Shown here: positions 6,698 to 14,117 of the stretch, piece by piece
Layout of the letters: each line of letters starts with the position of its first letter
How positions within the stretch are numbered: the stretch's first letter is position 1
Assembly (NCBI GenBank): GCA_947589585.1
Contig: CANQCA010000016.1
Coordinates: 1 to 18,570 of the forward strand
Direction of reading: 5' to 3'
Length of the DNA: 18,570 nucleotides
Source: an uncultured Clostridia bacterium
GTDB lineage: Bacteria; Bacillota; Clostridia; Christensenellales; Borkfalkiaceae
Made by a program: the position numbers and the translations under genes
Notes under the pieces: generated by a model
The model's database searches: none
The model's input: the letters and a program-made list of their open reading frames with translations, nothing else
What the model was told of the DNA's origin: nothing

Positions 6698-7458
6698 ACC
6701 ATATATTTTTGGACGAGTGCGTCGAAGGTGCCGTCCGCCTTATATTTTGCAATGATCGCGTTGAGGGAAGCGAGGAGCTCGGTATCTTCCTTGCGGAGCC
6801 CGATGCCGTACTCTTCCCCCGCAAAGCCGACGTCGACGAAGGTGAGGTCGGAATAGTCCGTGCCCTCGCCCGTCATCGTCTGCGCCATCGTGATATCGAT
6901 GATCGCGATCTCGGATGTTCCCGCCTTGACTTCGAGAAGGGCGTCCGACTGCGCCCCGAGCTTATTGAGTTTGCCTTCATAGCCGAGATCCTTGGCGGCA
7001 CTCTCTCCCGCCGAACCGCTCTCCGCGGCGATGGACGAAGCAGCCTTCACGCTCTCCTTATCCGTAAACTTCGCTGCATTTTCCTTCTTTGCCACGACGA
7101 CCTGCTTATTTTCCATATAGGGATCGGAGACGGCGATGCTCTCTTTGAGCTCGTCTGTGATCGTCATGCCGTTCCAGATGAGGTCGATGTTTCCCGTCTT
7201 GAGTTCGTTGATCTTATTTTCCCAGTCGATGATCTGGAATTGAACTTTTTTTCCGAGTTCGCCGAGCGCCTTCTCGGCAAATTCCGCATCGAAGCCGATG
7301 ATCTTGCCCGTTTGGTCGTCGTTCTCGTAATAGTCCATGGGCGCATAGATGGTGATGCCCACGACGAGGGTATCCGCGTCCTTCCCGCAGGCGGCGATGC
7401 CGAACGCGGAGCCGAGGCCGAGCGTGAGGGCGAGTGCGGCCGTTAAAATCTTTTTCAT
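6694..7458 (-). CDS. Amino-acid ABC transporter substrate-binding lipoprotein
   Basis: The 254-residue precursor of a family 3 solute-binding protein begins at ATG 7458, with AGGAG 8 nt upstream (an in-frame TTG two codons earlier lacks this support). Residues 1-23 are a lipoprotein signal peptide ending in the lipobox IAAC, with Cys24 as the lipidated residue, so the protein is tethered outside the membrane. The mature part shows typical features: an APMDYYENDDQTGKIIGFDAE-like entry segment, then KINELKTGNIDLIWNGMTIT, and the late EEYGIGLRKED segment. The ligand is a polar amino acid or amine; specificity cannot be read. It is the first gene of the operon with the permease, ATPase and YerC-like regulator. 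Confidence 0.94.
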   Translation of the reverse strand: MKKILTAALALTLGLGSAFGIAACGKDADTLVVGITIYAPMDYYENDDQTGKIIGFDAEFAEKALGELGKKVQFQIIDWENKINELKTGNIDLIWNGMTITDELKESIAVSDPYMENKQVVVAKKENAAKFTDKESVKAASSIAAESGSAGESAAKDLGYEGKLNKLGAQSDALLEVKAGTSEIAIIDITMAQTMTGEGTDYSDLTFVDVGFAGEEYGIGLRKEDTELLASLNAIIAKYKADGTFDALVQKYMV

Positions 7459-7474
7459 AGACAATTCTCCTTTT

Positions 7475-7500
7475 ACTTCATCACTTTATCGAGGTGAAGT
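7475..7500 (-). promoter_or_regulatory. Inverted repeat in the ABC operon leader
   Basis: ACTTCA (7475-7480) and TGAAGT (7495-7500) flank a 14-nt centre that also contains short CAC/GTG complementarity. It lies between the start of transcription (about 7504) and the ribosome binding site, so it could be a repressor operator or a leader hairpin affecting translation. Confidence 0.4.
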
Positions 7501-7510
7501 AACATTTTTC

Positions 7511-7539
7511 ATTATACACATCCCGCCCCGCCTTGTAAA
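7511..7539 (-). promoter_or_regulatory. Sigma-A promoter of the amino-acid ABC operon
   Basis: On the minus strand TTTACA (7539-7534), a 17-nt spacer and an exact TATAAT (7516-7511) predict transcription from about 7504, leaving a leader of about 46 nt. Confidence 0.75.
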
Positions 7540-7599
7540 GTGTTTTTTTACATTTTTTTGAAAAAATTTTTTGCGAAGGGAAAAAGGGCGGGCGGACTA

Positions 7600-7651
7600 T
7601 GCAAAAAGCGGGTGCAATTTAATTGCATAAAGCGGGCGGATATGGTATAAT
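7600..7651 (+). promoter_or_regulatory. Promoter and operator-like palindrome of the ABC-F gene
   Basis: TGGTATAAT (7643-7651) is a TGn-extended -10 with a poor -35 (TTGCAT, 7623-7628). A 15-bp palindrome, TGCAATT-T-AATTGCA (7613-7627), overlaps the -35. Around it the sequence TGCAAAAAGCGGG (7600-7612) is repeated as TGCATAAAGCGGG (7624-7636). This suggests regulation, possibly by a dimeric repressor. Confidence 0.5.
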
Positions 7652-7679
7652 TTGGGCAAAGAAGAAAACGAGGTAGTCC

Positions 7680-9254
7680 ATGTTACAGGTCAACGGCGTC
7701 AGCCTCCAATACGGCAGCAAAAAACTCTTTGAGGACGTCAACTTAAAATTCACCAAGGGAAACTGCTACGGCATCATCGGCGCAAACGGCGCGGGCAAGT
7801 CCACCTTTTTGAAGGTGCTCTCGGGCGAGATCGAGCCCAACAAGGGGGACGTCACGCTGGATAAGAACGAGCGCATGTCCGTGCTCGCCCAGAACCAGAA
7901 CAAATACGATTTCGAGACGGTCCTGCGCACCGTCATGCTCGGCCACAGACGGCTCGTCGAGATCATGGACGAGAAGGACGCCCTCTACGCCCACGCGGAT
8001 TTCACCGAAGAGGACGGCGTGCGCGCCTCTGAGCTTGAAAGCGAGTTTGCCGAGCTCGGCGGCTGGGAGGCGGAGAGCGAAGCGGAGACCCTTCTCAACG
8101 CCCTCGATATCACGAGCGAATACCACTACATGACCATGGGCGAGCTGGATGCGAAGCAAAAGGTCAAGGTGCTTCTCGCGCAGGCGCTCTTCGGCAATCC
8201 CGATGTGCTCCTTTTGGACGAGCCCACCAACAACTTGGACCTCAAGACGACGCGCTGGCTGGAAAATTACCTTCTCGATTTCGAGAACACCATCATCATC
8301 GTCTCGCACAACCGCCATTTCTTAAATAAGGTATGCACGCACATCTGCGACGTCGACTTCGGCAAGATCAACCTCTATCTCGGCAACTACGACTTCTGGT
8401 ATCAGACTTCCCAGCTCATGGCACGGCAGCAGCGCGACGCCAATAAGAAGGCGGAACAGCGGGCGGCGGAGCTCAAAGAATTCATCGCACGCTTTGCCGC
8501 GAACGCCTCCAAATCGCGCCAGGCGACGGCAAGGAAGAAAGAGCTCGAAAAGCTCACGATATCCGATTTCAAACCCTCGCTCAGGAAGTATCCATTCATC
8601 GACTTCAAATTCGAGCGGGAGATCGGCAACGACATCCTTGCCGTCGAAGGGCTCACGAAGAAGGGCTTCTTCGAGGATATCTCCTTCACCGTGCAAAAGG
8701 GGGATAAGATCGGCATCATCTCGGATAAGTCCACGGCGGTCACCATGCTCTATGAGATCCTGACGGGGCGGGCAGAGCCCGACGCCGGCACTGTCAAATG
8801 GGGGAAGACCATCGAGATGAGCTACTTCCCGCAGAACAACAACGAGTTCTTCGAGGGGTGCGATCTCACCCTCGTGCAGTGGCTCTCCCAGTTTTCCAAG
8901 GACCATTATGAGGAATATTTAAGGGGCTGGCTGGGCCGCATGCTCTTCTCGGGAGAAGAGGCTTTGAAGGAGGCCAAGGTGCTCTCGGGAGGCGAAAAGG
9001 TGCGCTGCATGCTCGCCAAGATGATGCTCGAAGGGGGGAACTTCCTCATCTTCGACGAACCCACCAACCACCTCGACCTCGAGAGTATCACCTCGCTCAA
9101 TAACGGCCTTGTGGCGTTCAAGGGCTGCATGCTCCTCACCTCGCACGACCAGGAGCTCATGAATACCGTCTGCAACCGTATCATCGTCCTCGACGGGAAG
9201 AAGACCTTCGATAAGAACGTCACCTTCGACGAATACGTCGACCTCGTCGGCTAA
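7680..9254 (+). CDS. ABC-F family ATPase (YkpA/YbiT-like), likely ribosome-associated
   Basis: The 524-residue protein has two ATPase domains joined by a charged linker and no membrane segment, the layout of ABC-F translation factors. Domain 1 has Walker A GANGAGKS (34-41) and Walker B with DEPTNNLD (180-187); its signature is MGELDAKQ (153-160), not LSGGQ. The linker (about 240-300, rich in Arg, Lys, Gln and Ala) is the segment that reaches toward the ribosomal P site in this family. Domain 2 has a degenerate P-loop (SDKSTAVTM, 348-356) without the GKS/T core, but a good signature LSGGE (435-439) and Walker B with DEPTNHLD (459-466). From memory, both deviations also occur in YkpA-type proteins of Bacillota, so they are probably not damage. 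No drug-resistance role is visible. The ribosome binding site is weak (GAGG 9 nt before the ATG). Confidence 0.93.
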   Translation: MLQVNGVSLQYGSKKLFEDVNLKFTKGNCYGIIGANGAGKSTFLKVLSGEIEPNKGDVTLDKNERMSVLAQNQNKYDFETVLRTVMLGHRRLVEIMDEKDALYAHADFTEEDGVRASELESEFAELGGWEAESEAETLLNALDITSEYHYMTMGELDAKQKVKVLLAQALFGNPDVLLLDEPTNNLDLKTTRWLENYLLDFENTIIIVSHNRHFLNKVCTHICDVDFGKINLYLGNYDFWYQTSQLMARQQRDANKKAEQRAAELKEFIARFAANASKSRQATARKKELEKLTISDFKPSLRKYPFIDFKFEREIGNDILAVEGLTKKGFFEDISFTVQKGDKIGIISDKSTAVTMLYEILTGRAEPDAGTVKWGKTIEMSYFPQNNNEFFEGCDLTLVQWLSQFSKDHYEEYLRGWLGRMLFSGEEALKEAKVLSGGEKVRCMLAKMMLEGGNFLIFDEPTNHLDLESITSLNNGLVAFKGCMLLTSHDQELMNTVCNRIIVLDGKKTFDKNVTFDEYVDLVG

Positions 9255-9427
9255 AATTCATCGTACAGACGCAAAACGCCCATACCATGTCCGAAATATT
9301 ACCTCAAAAAAGGCTTCCCCCTTCCAAGGGGGAAGCTGTCACTTTAATGACTGATGAGGGTTGGTCTTGTCTTTCGCCCTCATCTCGAGGCGAAGCCGAG
9401 AAGATCCCCCTAAAACGTACAATAAAA
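9255..9427. repeat. Intergenic stretch with a structured repeat (family 2, copy a)
   Basis: No gene is supported. A perfect 9-bp hairpin GCTTCCCCC / GGGGGAAGC (9313-9321 with 9328-9336) is followed directly by GTCA / TGAC (9338-9341 with 9348-9351), then GATGAGGGTTGG. The same architecture recurs at 9999, 11279 and 14798. As the first hairpin after the ABC-F stop it may also end or stabilise that transcript. The piece at 9385-9412 resembles the GAAGATCCC ends of another repeat family. Confidence 0.6.
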
Positions 9428-9457
9428 AACCGCGGGAGGCAGTAGCTTTCCGCGGTT
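9424..9457 (-). terminator. Terminator of the small XRE gene
   Basis: AACCGCGG (9428-9435) pairs with CCGCGGTT (9450-9457). On the minus strand the hairpin ends in TTTTTTATT, starting 4 nt after the stop codon of the small regulator. Confidence 0.8.
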
Positions 9458-9460
9458 AAA

Positions 9461-9700
9461 TTATTCTTCATCATCGAGGTCATAAAAGACCTTTGCTTGA
9501 AAGAACTCGGGCAGGGAGATGCCCAATCCGTCGCACAGCATCCTGAGCGTGACCACGCCCGGATTGTGGCTCTTTCCATAGAGAATGTTTTTGATCGTAG
9601 AAGGGGGCACGGACGAGGCGATCGCAAGCGCATGGACGGAGAGATTTCTTTCGGCAAGCAATTCGCACAGCCGCTCCTTCACGGCATCGCAGGTTTTCAT
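9461..9700 (-). CDS. Small XRE-family helix-turn-helix regulator
   Basis: The 79-residue protein consists almost entirely of one Cro/CI-type DNA-binding domain. Helices run from VKERLCELLAERNLSVHALA through the recognition part VPPSTIKNILYG to VVTLRMLCDGLGISLPEFF, ending in an acidic tail (DLDDEE). ATG 9700 is chosen by domain start; the ribosome binding site is weak (TTGGA). The gene faces a short ORF at 9784 across an AT-rich region holding a perfect 9-bp inverted repeat, the likely operator for self-control. It could be a free-standing regulator or the remaining half of a regulator-partner pair whose partner has been lost. Confidence 0.82.
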   Translation of the reverse strand: MKTCDAVKERLCELLAERNLSVHALAIASSVPPSTIKNILYGKSHNPGVVTLRMLCDGLGISLPEFFQAKVFYDLDDEE

Positions 9701-9724
9701 ATTCCAACTTTATCACAATTTCGC

Positions 9725-9770
9725 TTGACAACGTGGGCTATATATAGTACAATTTGTCTAAATATAGCCC
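9725..9770 (+). promoter_or_regulatory. Strong promoter overlapped by a 9-bp inverted repeat
   Basis: TTGACA (9725-9730), a 17-nt spacer and TACAAT (9748-9753) form a near-consensus plus-strand promoter. GGGCTATAT (9735-9743) and its perfect complement ATATAGCCC (9762-9770) sit in the spacer and just past +1, ideal for blocking polymerase. A weaker minus-strand promoter for the XRE gene may use TATATT at 9766-9761, overlapping the right half-site. Confidence 0.6.
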
Positions 9771-9783
9771 ATGCGAGGAAATT

Positions 9784-9894
9784 ATGAACGAAAGATTTAT
9801 GCAGGAATTTCTGCAAATGGTGGCTGAAAGGTTGACCCGCGCCGCTGTCAAGCGCGTCATGCTGCCCCGACCGAAGTTTCTATTTGTAGACTAA
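9784..9894 (+). CDS. Short 36-residue ORF, probably a truncated gene ending in a repeat
   Basis: A strong promoter (9725-9753), a GAGGA ribosome binding site 5 nt upstream and an ATG lead into a 36-residue ORF. The first part (MNERFMQEFLQMVAERLTR) looks like an amphipathic helix of a normal protein. From about residue 23 the codons lie within the dispersed repeat (CGTCATGCTG begins near 9855), which supplies the last residues and the stop. The likely history is that the repeat inserted into, or replaced the 3' part of, a longer gene paired with the XRE regulator. It may still be translated as a small peptide. I recognise no family. Confidence 0.45.
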   Translation: MNERFMQEFLQMVAERLTRAAVKRVMLPRPKFLFVD

Positions 9895-10260
9895 GGTCGG
9901 CATGAGCGGTCACCGACCGCGAAGTAGGCGATTTGCCCATACCATGTCCGCGACAGCCCCTCTCCGAAGCATCCCTAGTTACGAAGTCCAACGATAAGCC
10001 TTACCCCTTCGGGGGGAAGGTGGCACGGCCGTTCTTGCCGTGACGGATGGGGGGCATCATGTACGACCATTAAAATGAACCCCCACCCGTCGCTAACTCG
10101 ACACCCTCCCCCTTAAAAAGGGTAGGGCATTTTTGTCCTCGCCCGTACCGCTCGCCCTCATCCCGAACGAAGTGAGCGAATCCCTATTCCGTGAGGCAGT
10201 GCGCATGTAGGGCTCTCCTCAAGGCTCCTCCATCCGGGCTTCGTATGGGGGCAAATGACA
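9853..10260. repeat. Repeat-rich intergenic region (family 1 copy and family 2 copy b)
   Basis: Family 1 spans about 9853-9927. Its stem CCGACC / GGTCGG flanks TTTCTATTTGTAGACTAA-type DNA and is followed by GCGGTC-ACC-GACCGC. Then come an AAGCATCCC...ACGAAGTCC motif (about 9967-9990) and family 2 (from 9999): CCTTaCCCC / GGGGAAGG, then CACGGC / GCCGTG (10024-10029 with 10037-10042), then GGATGGGGGGC. A further C/G-rich inverted segment lies at about 10078-10135. I see no gene here. Confidence 0.6.
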
Positions 10261-10303
10261 ATTTCCACCAAAAACAGTGACATACACAGTCGGATTTTTC
10301 CCT

Positions 10304-10400
10304 TTCGACAAAATTCGTTCAAAATTACTATATTTTTTAACGAAAAATTTTGAATTGTGTTCAAAAATGACTTTACAAATCTGATTTTGTGTTTTATAAT
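10304..10400 (+). promoter_or_regulatory. 0A box and sigma-A promoter of spo0A-like copy 1
   Basis: TTCGACAA (10304-10311) is an exact match on the minus strand to the Spo0A target TTGTCGAA. About 60 bp downstream are TTTACA (10372-10377), a 17-nt spacer and TATAAT (10395-10400). Between them lies an inverted repeat, CAAAATTCGTT and AACGAA..ATTTTG. The whole block is conserved upstream of the second copy, indicating conserved, probably autoregulated, control. No sigma-H type promoter was recognised. Confidence 0.75.
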
Positions 10401-10432
10401 GGGTTTCCAATCAAAAAACGGAGGGGAAATTT

Positions 10433-11182
10433 ATGAAACGCATTCTCATTTTAGAGAGCAACGAGAGCTTCGCAAACGAGCTTTCTACATATTTTACCGA
10501 GAAGGGATACGAGGTCGCAGGTGTCACGGGCGATGGCGCCGAGGGGATGAAGCTCTTGCAGAGCACCGCGCCATCCGTGGTCGTTCTGAGCTTACTTCTT
10601 AAGAATGGCGACGGCTTCACGGTGATGGAAGCGGCAAAGAGCGGCGGGAAGAAGGTGGACTTCATCGTGCTCGGAAACTTTTCCGACGATAAGATCATCA
10701 GCCGTGCGATCGCACTCGGGGCGAGGTATTATCTCATGAAGCCCGTTCCGGCGGAGCTCGTCGGGGAACGGGTCGCCGAAGTTCTGGAAGAGGGGACGCC
10801 GCGTGCAGAAAAGTACGTGCGAAGAAGGGCGTGCTCACTCGATGGGCGCATTTCCGACATCCTCATTTCCATCGGCATTCCGCCGCACATCAAAGGGTAT
10901 ATTTATTTGCGTGAGGGGATCAAGCTCACCGTCAACGACCCGCATATGATCGACAATGTGACGAAGGGACTCTATCCCATCATCGGGGAAACGTTCGGCA
11001 CCACGGCGAGCAAGGTGGAACGTGCCATCCGCCACGCCATCGAGGTCGCCTGGAACAAGGGGAGGGTAGACGCCATCAATGCCATTTTCGGTGCCCGCGT
11101 CTATATCGGCACGGAGAAGCCGACGAACAGTGAGTTCATCGCCCTCGTCGCCGATAAGCTCATTTTGGAGAGCATGGTATAA
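10433..11182 (+). CDS. spo0A-like: Spo0A-type transcription factor with a degenerate receiver (Ser in place of phospho-acceptor Asp), copy 1
   Basis: The protein has 249 residues, with GGAGGGG 6 nt before the ATG. Residues 1-120 are a response-regulator receiver. Residues 145-249 are an intact Spo0A DNA-binding domain, including the near-invariant TASKVERAIRHAIEVAW (190-206) and KPTNSEFIALVADKL (229-243). Aligned with Bacillus Spo0A, the phosphorylated Asp56 is Ser53 (codon AGC, 10589-10591) in VVVLSLLLKNGDGF. The acidic pair Asp10-Asp11 is Glu8-Ser9, the switch Thr84 is Gly81, and the conserved Lys is kept (Lys103, LMKP). Aspartyl phosphorylation is therefore unlikely, although DNA binding at 0A boxes should be preserved. 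It is about 78% identical to the copy at 15274, by hand count. It may be constitutively active, respond to another signal, or compete with a canonical Spo0A encoded elsewhere. Confidence 0.92.
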   Translation: MKRILILESNESFANELSTYFTEKGYEVAGVTGDGAEGMKLLQSTAPSVVVLSLLLKNGDGFTVMEAAKSGGKKVDFIVLGNFSDDKIISRAIALGARYYLMKPVPAELVGERVAEVLEEGTPRAEKYVRRRACSLDGRISDILISIGIPPHIKGYIYLREGIKLTVNDPHMIDNVTKGLYPIIGETFGTTASKVERAIRHAIEVAWNKGRVDAINAIFGARVYIGTEKPTNSEFIALVADKLILESMV

Positions 11183-11499
11183 CACCTTTTCGCAAATTTT
11201 GTTTTGCGATTAGGGATCAAGCTGTCATTCCGAGACTCCGTAGGGGGCGAGTGAATCCCCTCATACGAAGTCTACAAAGCTGCCCCTTTGAAGGGGGCGG
11301 CTCCCGCGCAGCGGGTGGTGGGGGTTGGGTCAAACGCGTCATGCTGTCCCGCGCGAAGCTTCTATTTGACAACTTAAGCGCGGCACGAGGAGCATAGCGA
11401 CGAAGTAGCATTGTCGAAGGGTGACCGCAATAACAATGTCATGCTTCGACTACGTTCAGCATGGCGTAAATAGGGTGCGACCCTTGACGCTCGATCACC
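11183..11499. repeat. Repeat-rich intergenic region between converging genes
   Basis: No gene. A 7-bp AT-rich hairpin (TCGCAAA / TTTGCGA, 11190-11209) follows the Spo0A stop but lacks a T run. Next are a GAATCCCCTCATACGAAGTC motif (about 11252-11271), a family 2 copy (AGCTGCCCC / GGGGGCGGCT, then CCCGC-GCA-GCGGG at 11303-11315) and a family 1 copy (11335-11409, stem CGCGC / GCGCG). A short hairpin AGGGT-GCG-ACCCT (11472-11484) lies after the stop of the minus-strand hydrolase gene and is a possible weak terminator for it. Confidence 0.6.
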
Positions 11500-13029
11500 T
11501 CACTGCTTTGTATGCACAGTGACATATTCCTCGGCGAAGACATGCTCTTTGAGGCGCGCAAGGTCTTCCGCGGAGGCATGCCCGCTCGTGTGCAGGGTGC
11601 GCTCTTCCAGCCCCAAACTTTGCGCTTCCTCCAAAAACCTTTTCACGTCGTCCTTTTCGCGGTAGCCGCTCCACATGGAATAGATGAGAAGGGCATCGGA
11701 CGGGCAAATGCTTCTGTACAGCTTTTCGAGATAGCCCATCATCGACGGGCGCACGAGCATGACAAAATTGCGTCCTTTTGCGATCGCCTTCATCCCGCGT
11801 TTTTGTTCAAATTCGAAGAGCATATCCTTCTGCCTTCCGCGCACGGGGCGGGGCGTGAACGCAAATACGTCCTCAAATTCGTCGGGACGGGGAATGCTTC
11901 CCCCTGCCGCAGTTGCAAGAAGGGCGGTATAGAGGTCTTCATAGAAGATGCGCCCGCACTGTTTGGCGGCACGGTAGAAGCTCACGAGCCGATCGATATT
12001 GGAAGCGGACTGCAAAATAAAGACGGGTCCTTTTGTATTTTCGAAAAGCTCCACCGCCCGCTCCTCGAGTTCTCGTTCGGAAAAACACGGCTTTTCGCTC
12101 CCGAGATTTGTCCCTTCCGAGATGAGGGTGTCCACCTTCTCGGGAAGCCGTTCAAGGAGCGCGTCCGGCTTTTTTCTCCCGTGGAAGCGGAAGTCGCCCG
12201 TGTAGAGGATGCGCTTCCCGCCCGCCTCGAAGAGAAGCATGTAGCTGTCGAACGCCGAATGGTCACAGAGAAACGGGGTAATGTGCATCCTTCCGATGCG
12301 GAAAAACTTCCCGCTTTTGTAGGTGACGATATTTTGGGGAAGCGTCTTTCCGCGGTATTCGCTCATCGCCTCGAGAATGCGGCGCGCCCCCGCCCCGATG
12401 TAGACGGGGCAGTCCTGCTTCTTCTCGATGAGCCCCGCATGGTCGGCGTGATAGTGGGAGACAACGACGGCGTCGTACTTTTTCTTGAGGACCTCTCTTT
12501 CGAGATCGCTCAATTCTTCGCCGCCGTCGAGGGCCTTCCCGAGTTCGACGAGAATTTTTGTTTCTCCATAGGAGATCTCGATGAGATTTTCCCCGATCTT
12601 ATCCTTCCCGCGCAAAATTTCGTAGGAAAGTTTTGGCCGCGCGGTGGGGCGGGGGGAATGGGTATAGGCGCTCACATAGTGCTCGTCGCGGCAGATTTCC
12701 ATATCCTCGATGTTGAAATCGTCGATAAGCTCTTGCAAATCCTCCACGCTCAGACATTCATCCGCAAACACGCGGTGCAGCTTTCTCTTAACATCGTAAA
12801 GGATCCTGCCGCGCGGATAGAAATAGCAGTCCTCGGGCTCGGTATCGTGGCGGGCGTCATCCCATGCGTCGTAGTGCGAATAGGGGAAGTCGATGAACCC
12901 AACGGGGTTTGCGAGCTGCTCAGCCGCCGAAGCAGGACAGGACTTTTGCAAAATGCGGAAGTCCCAGCCGCCCTCCTCCCTATTGGGGATCGCCCAAAAG
13001 ATCCCCACCCGAATGTAATTTTCTTCCAT
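11500..13029 (-). CDS. MBL-fold metallo-hydrolase, RNase J/beta-CASP-like, with unassigned N-terminal region
   Basis: The 509-residue protein starts at ATG 13029, 4 nt after AGGAGG. Residues 1-130 match nothing I recognise and include an aromatic, acidic stretch (FPYSHYDAWDDARHD). From about 145 onward it is a metallo-beta-lactamase fold: SHYHADHAG with HxHxDH at 192-197, His257 (CDHSAFDS), Asp279 (YTGDFRFHG) and a late TSGHAS with His484. These are the metal ligands and order of RNase J-type enzymes. The segment LLIYSMWSGYRE (447-458) and the TSGHAS ending are beta-CASP-like, favouring a nucleic-acid hydrolase over a small-molecule lactonase. It is cytoplasmic, with no signal peptide. It is a separate unit from the upstream minus-strand genes (terminator at 13114-13135). 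Confidence 0.85.
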   Translation of the reverse strand: MEENYIRVGIFWAIPNREEGGWDFRILQKSCPASAAEQLANPVGFIDFPYSHYDAWDDARHDTEPEDCYFYPRGRILYDVKRKLHRVFADECLSVEDLQELIDDFNIEDMEICRDEHYVSAYTHSPRPTARPKLSYEILRGKDKIGENLIEISYGETKILVELGKALDGGEELSDLEREVLKKKYDAVVVSHYHADHAGLIEKKQDCPVYIGAGARRILEAMSEYRGKTLPQNIVTYKSGKFFRIGRMHITPFLCDHSAFDSYMLLFEAGGKRILYTGDFRFHGRKKPDALLERLPEKVDTLISEGTNLGSEKPCFSERELEERAVELFENTKGPVFILQSASNIDRLVSFYRAAKQCGRIFYEDLYTALLATAAGGSIPRPDEFEDVFAFTPRPVRGRQKDMLFEFEQKRGMKAIAKGRNFVMLVRPSMMGYLEKLYRSICPSDALLIYSMWSGYREKDDVKRFLEEAQSLGLEERTLHTSGHASAEDLARLKEHVFAEEYVTVHTKQ

Positions 13030-13113
13030 ATTTCCTCCTTTTTGCCTGAATACGGGTTACCCCGCAGATTTTCCAAATTTATTATATTAAAATACTTATA
13101 TCATAAGGGGAAA

Positions 13114-13135
13114 GGAAAAGGCGGTTTTCCCGCCC
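13114..13135 (-). terminator. Terminator after the PD-(D/E)XK-like pseudogene
   Basis: On the minus strand GGCGG-GAAAA-CCGCC (13134-13120) is followed by TTTTCCTTT, 8 nt beyond the stop codon of the broken gene. Confidence 0.65.
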
Positions 13136-13142
13136 TTTCGCG

Positions 13143-14105
13143 TTAGTTGCTCCGTTCCGTCCCATCCTTTTCACAGAGAAAGACTTTTACGGTACGCGGA
13201 TCTTTTGGTCTGAAGAGGCTCTCGGCCGCAGCCGCGCTGTCCGAAAAGACGAATTTGATCTGTGCATCCGTGATCTTCTCAGGTGTCAGATCGTGCGGGA
13301 AGGGCTTTTTGAACAGGTCGCAGAGAAGCGCGACGGCATCGCACGCCTCCGCCTTGCGCTTATCACCCAAGCCCATATCGAGATACTTGGCGGAATCGGC
13401 TTCGTGCTCTTTAGCACCCGACTTCCCGAGGACGGCGTCTCTCGTGGATTTCAACTCGGTCAGCAGGAGAGTATAGCTGCCATGCTCTGCGCGAAGCCCC
13501 AAAAGGTCGATCCTGCCATGCACGCCCTTTTCTTTGGCATTCGGCTCCGTATATTCGAGGTCGTAATACATCAGATCGTCGTGAAGGAATTAGGCGGCAA
13601 AGTGCTGTTGTTGACGGTCCTTTTCGATATTGTGAGATTTGCGGCATTGCGTCTTGGGGTCGAACGCATATTCCCGTTTTTCGGGGTCGACAAAATCATC
13701 GATGAGATCCTTATAAATTGTCAGAACGGCTTTGAGCGATTCCTCTCCGAATCCGGGCAGGGGGAAGCGCACATATCTGCGGCTTTCCTTTCCGGGCTCA
13801 TCCGAGAACGGGGAAGTATCGACGCCCAGCTCCTTTAATTTTTCGAGGATCTCCTTATAGTTTTTTGTGAAGCGTGCATGGCGGAAGTCAAATTCCCCGA
13901 TGACCCCTTTTTGTGAATTGCGGATGCGCAGAAGTTGATGACAGCGATAGTAGAGTGTCGCAAAGTCGCCTCGGAAGCACAGGGCGACGCTCCGCGTGCC
14001 CTTATCGAGGTTATCCCGCACATAATTGACGATATAGTTCTTTGCCGGCGAATCTCTCGTCAAAAAGGTGCGTACATTCCCTGTCAGAATACGATTTGTT
14101 TTCAT
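13143..14105 (-). pseudogene. PD-(D/E)XK nuclease-like gene interrupted by an in-frame TAA
   Basis: Two same-frame ORFs on the minus strand, 171 residues (14105-13590) and 142 residues (13571-13143), are separated only by a TAA at codon 172 (13592-13590) and six sense codons. Read through, they make a protein of about 320 residues. The first half is rich in charged and aromatic residues (VRDNLDKGTRSVALCFRGDF). The second half carries a nuclease-like core: HGRIDLLGL with Asp200 and LLLTELKST with Glu217 and Lys219, the D-(E)xK arrangement of PD-(D/E)XK enzymes. The second ATG has no ribosome binding site, so separate expression is unlikely. A 14-nt AT-dinucleotide run separates AAGGAG from the first ATG by 15 nt, a poor spacing. 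It follows the 14549-14130 gene in one operon (24-nt gap). Alternatives are a sequencing error or stop readthrough. Confidence 0.65.
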
Positions 14106-14117
14106 ATATATATATAT
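14104..14117. repeat. (AT)7 dinucleotide tract between ribosome binding site and start codon
   Basis: Seven AT units lie between AAGGAG (minus strand 14126-14121) and the ATG at 14105, and the tract overlaps that ATG. Changes in unit number would move the start codon relative to the ribosome binding site. Confidence 0.7.

Noticed and set aside
8723..8750. Inactivating damage in the second ATPase domain of the ABC-F protein
   Set aside because: The P-loop is degenerate, but the rest of the domain is well kept, and from memory this is normal for YkpA-type proteins.
10433..11182. Pseudogene status for the Spo0A copies because of the missing Asp
   Set aside because: Both frames are intact, have good ribosome binding sites and promoters, and conserve the DNA-binding domain, so they look functional.
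9853..11409. CRISPR array
   Set aside because: The repeats are long, structured, unevenly spaced and diverged, with no uniform spacers and no cas genes.
11512..13146. A 544-codon open frame on the plus strand, longer than the hydrolase gene it overlaps
   Set aside because: It lies antisense to the MBL hydrolase, which has AGGAGG, full metal motifs and normal composition. The antisense frame has no ribosome binding site and no recognisable domain.
13411..13647. A frameshift explaining the broken nuclease-like gene
   Set aside because: The two halves are in the same frame (TAA at 13592-13590, ATG at 13571), so a nonsense codon, not an indel, separates them.
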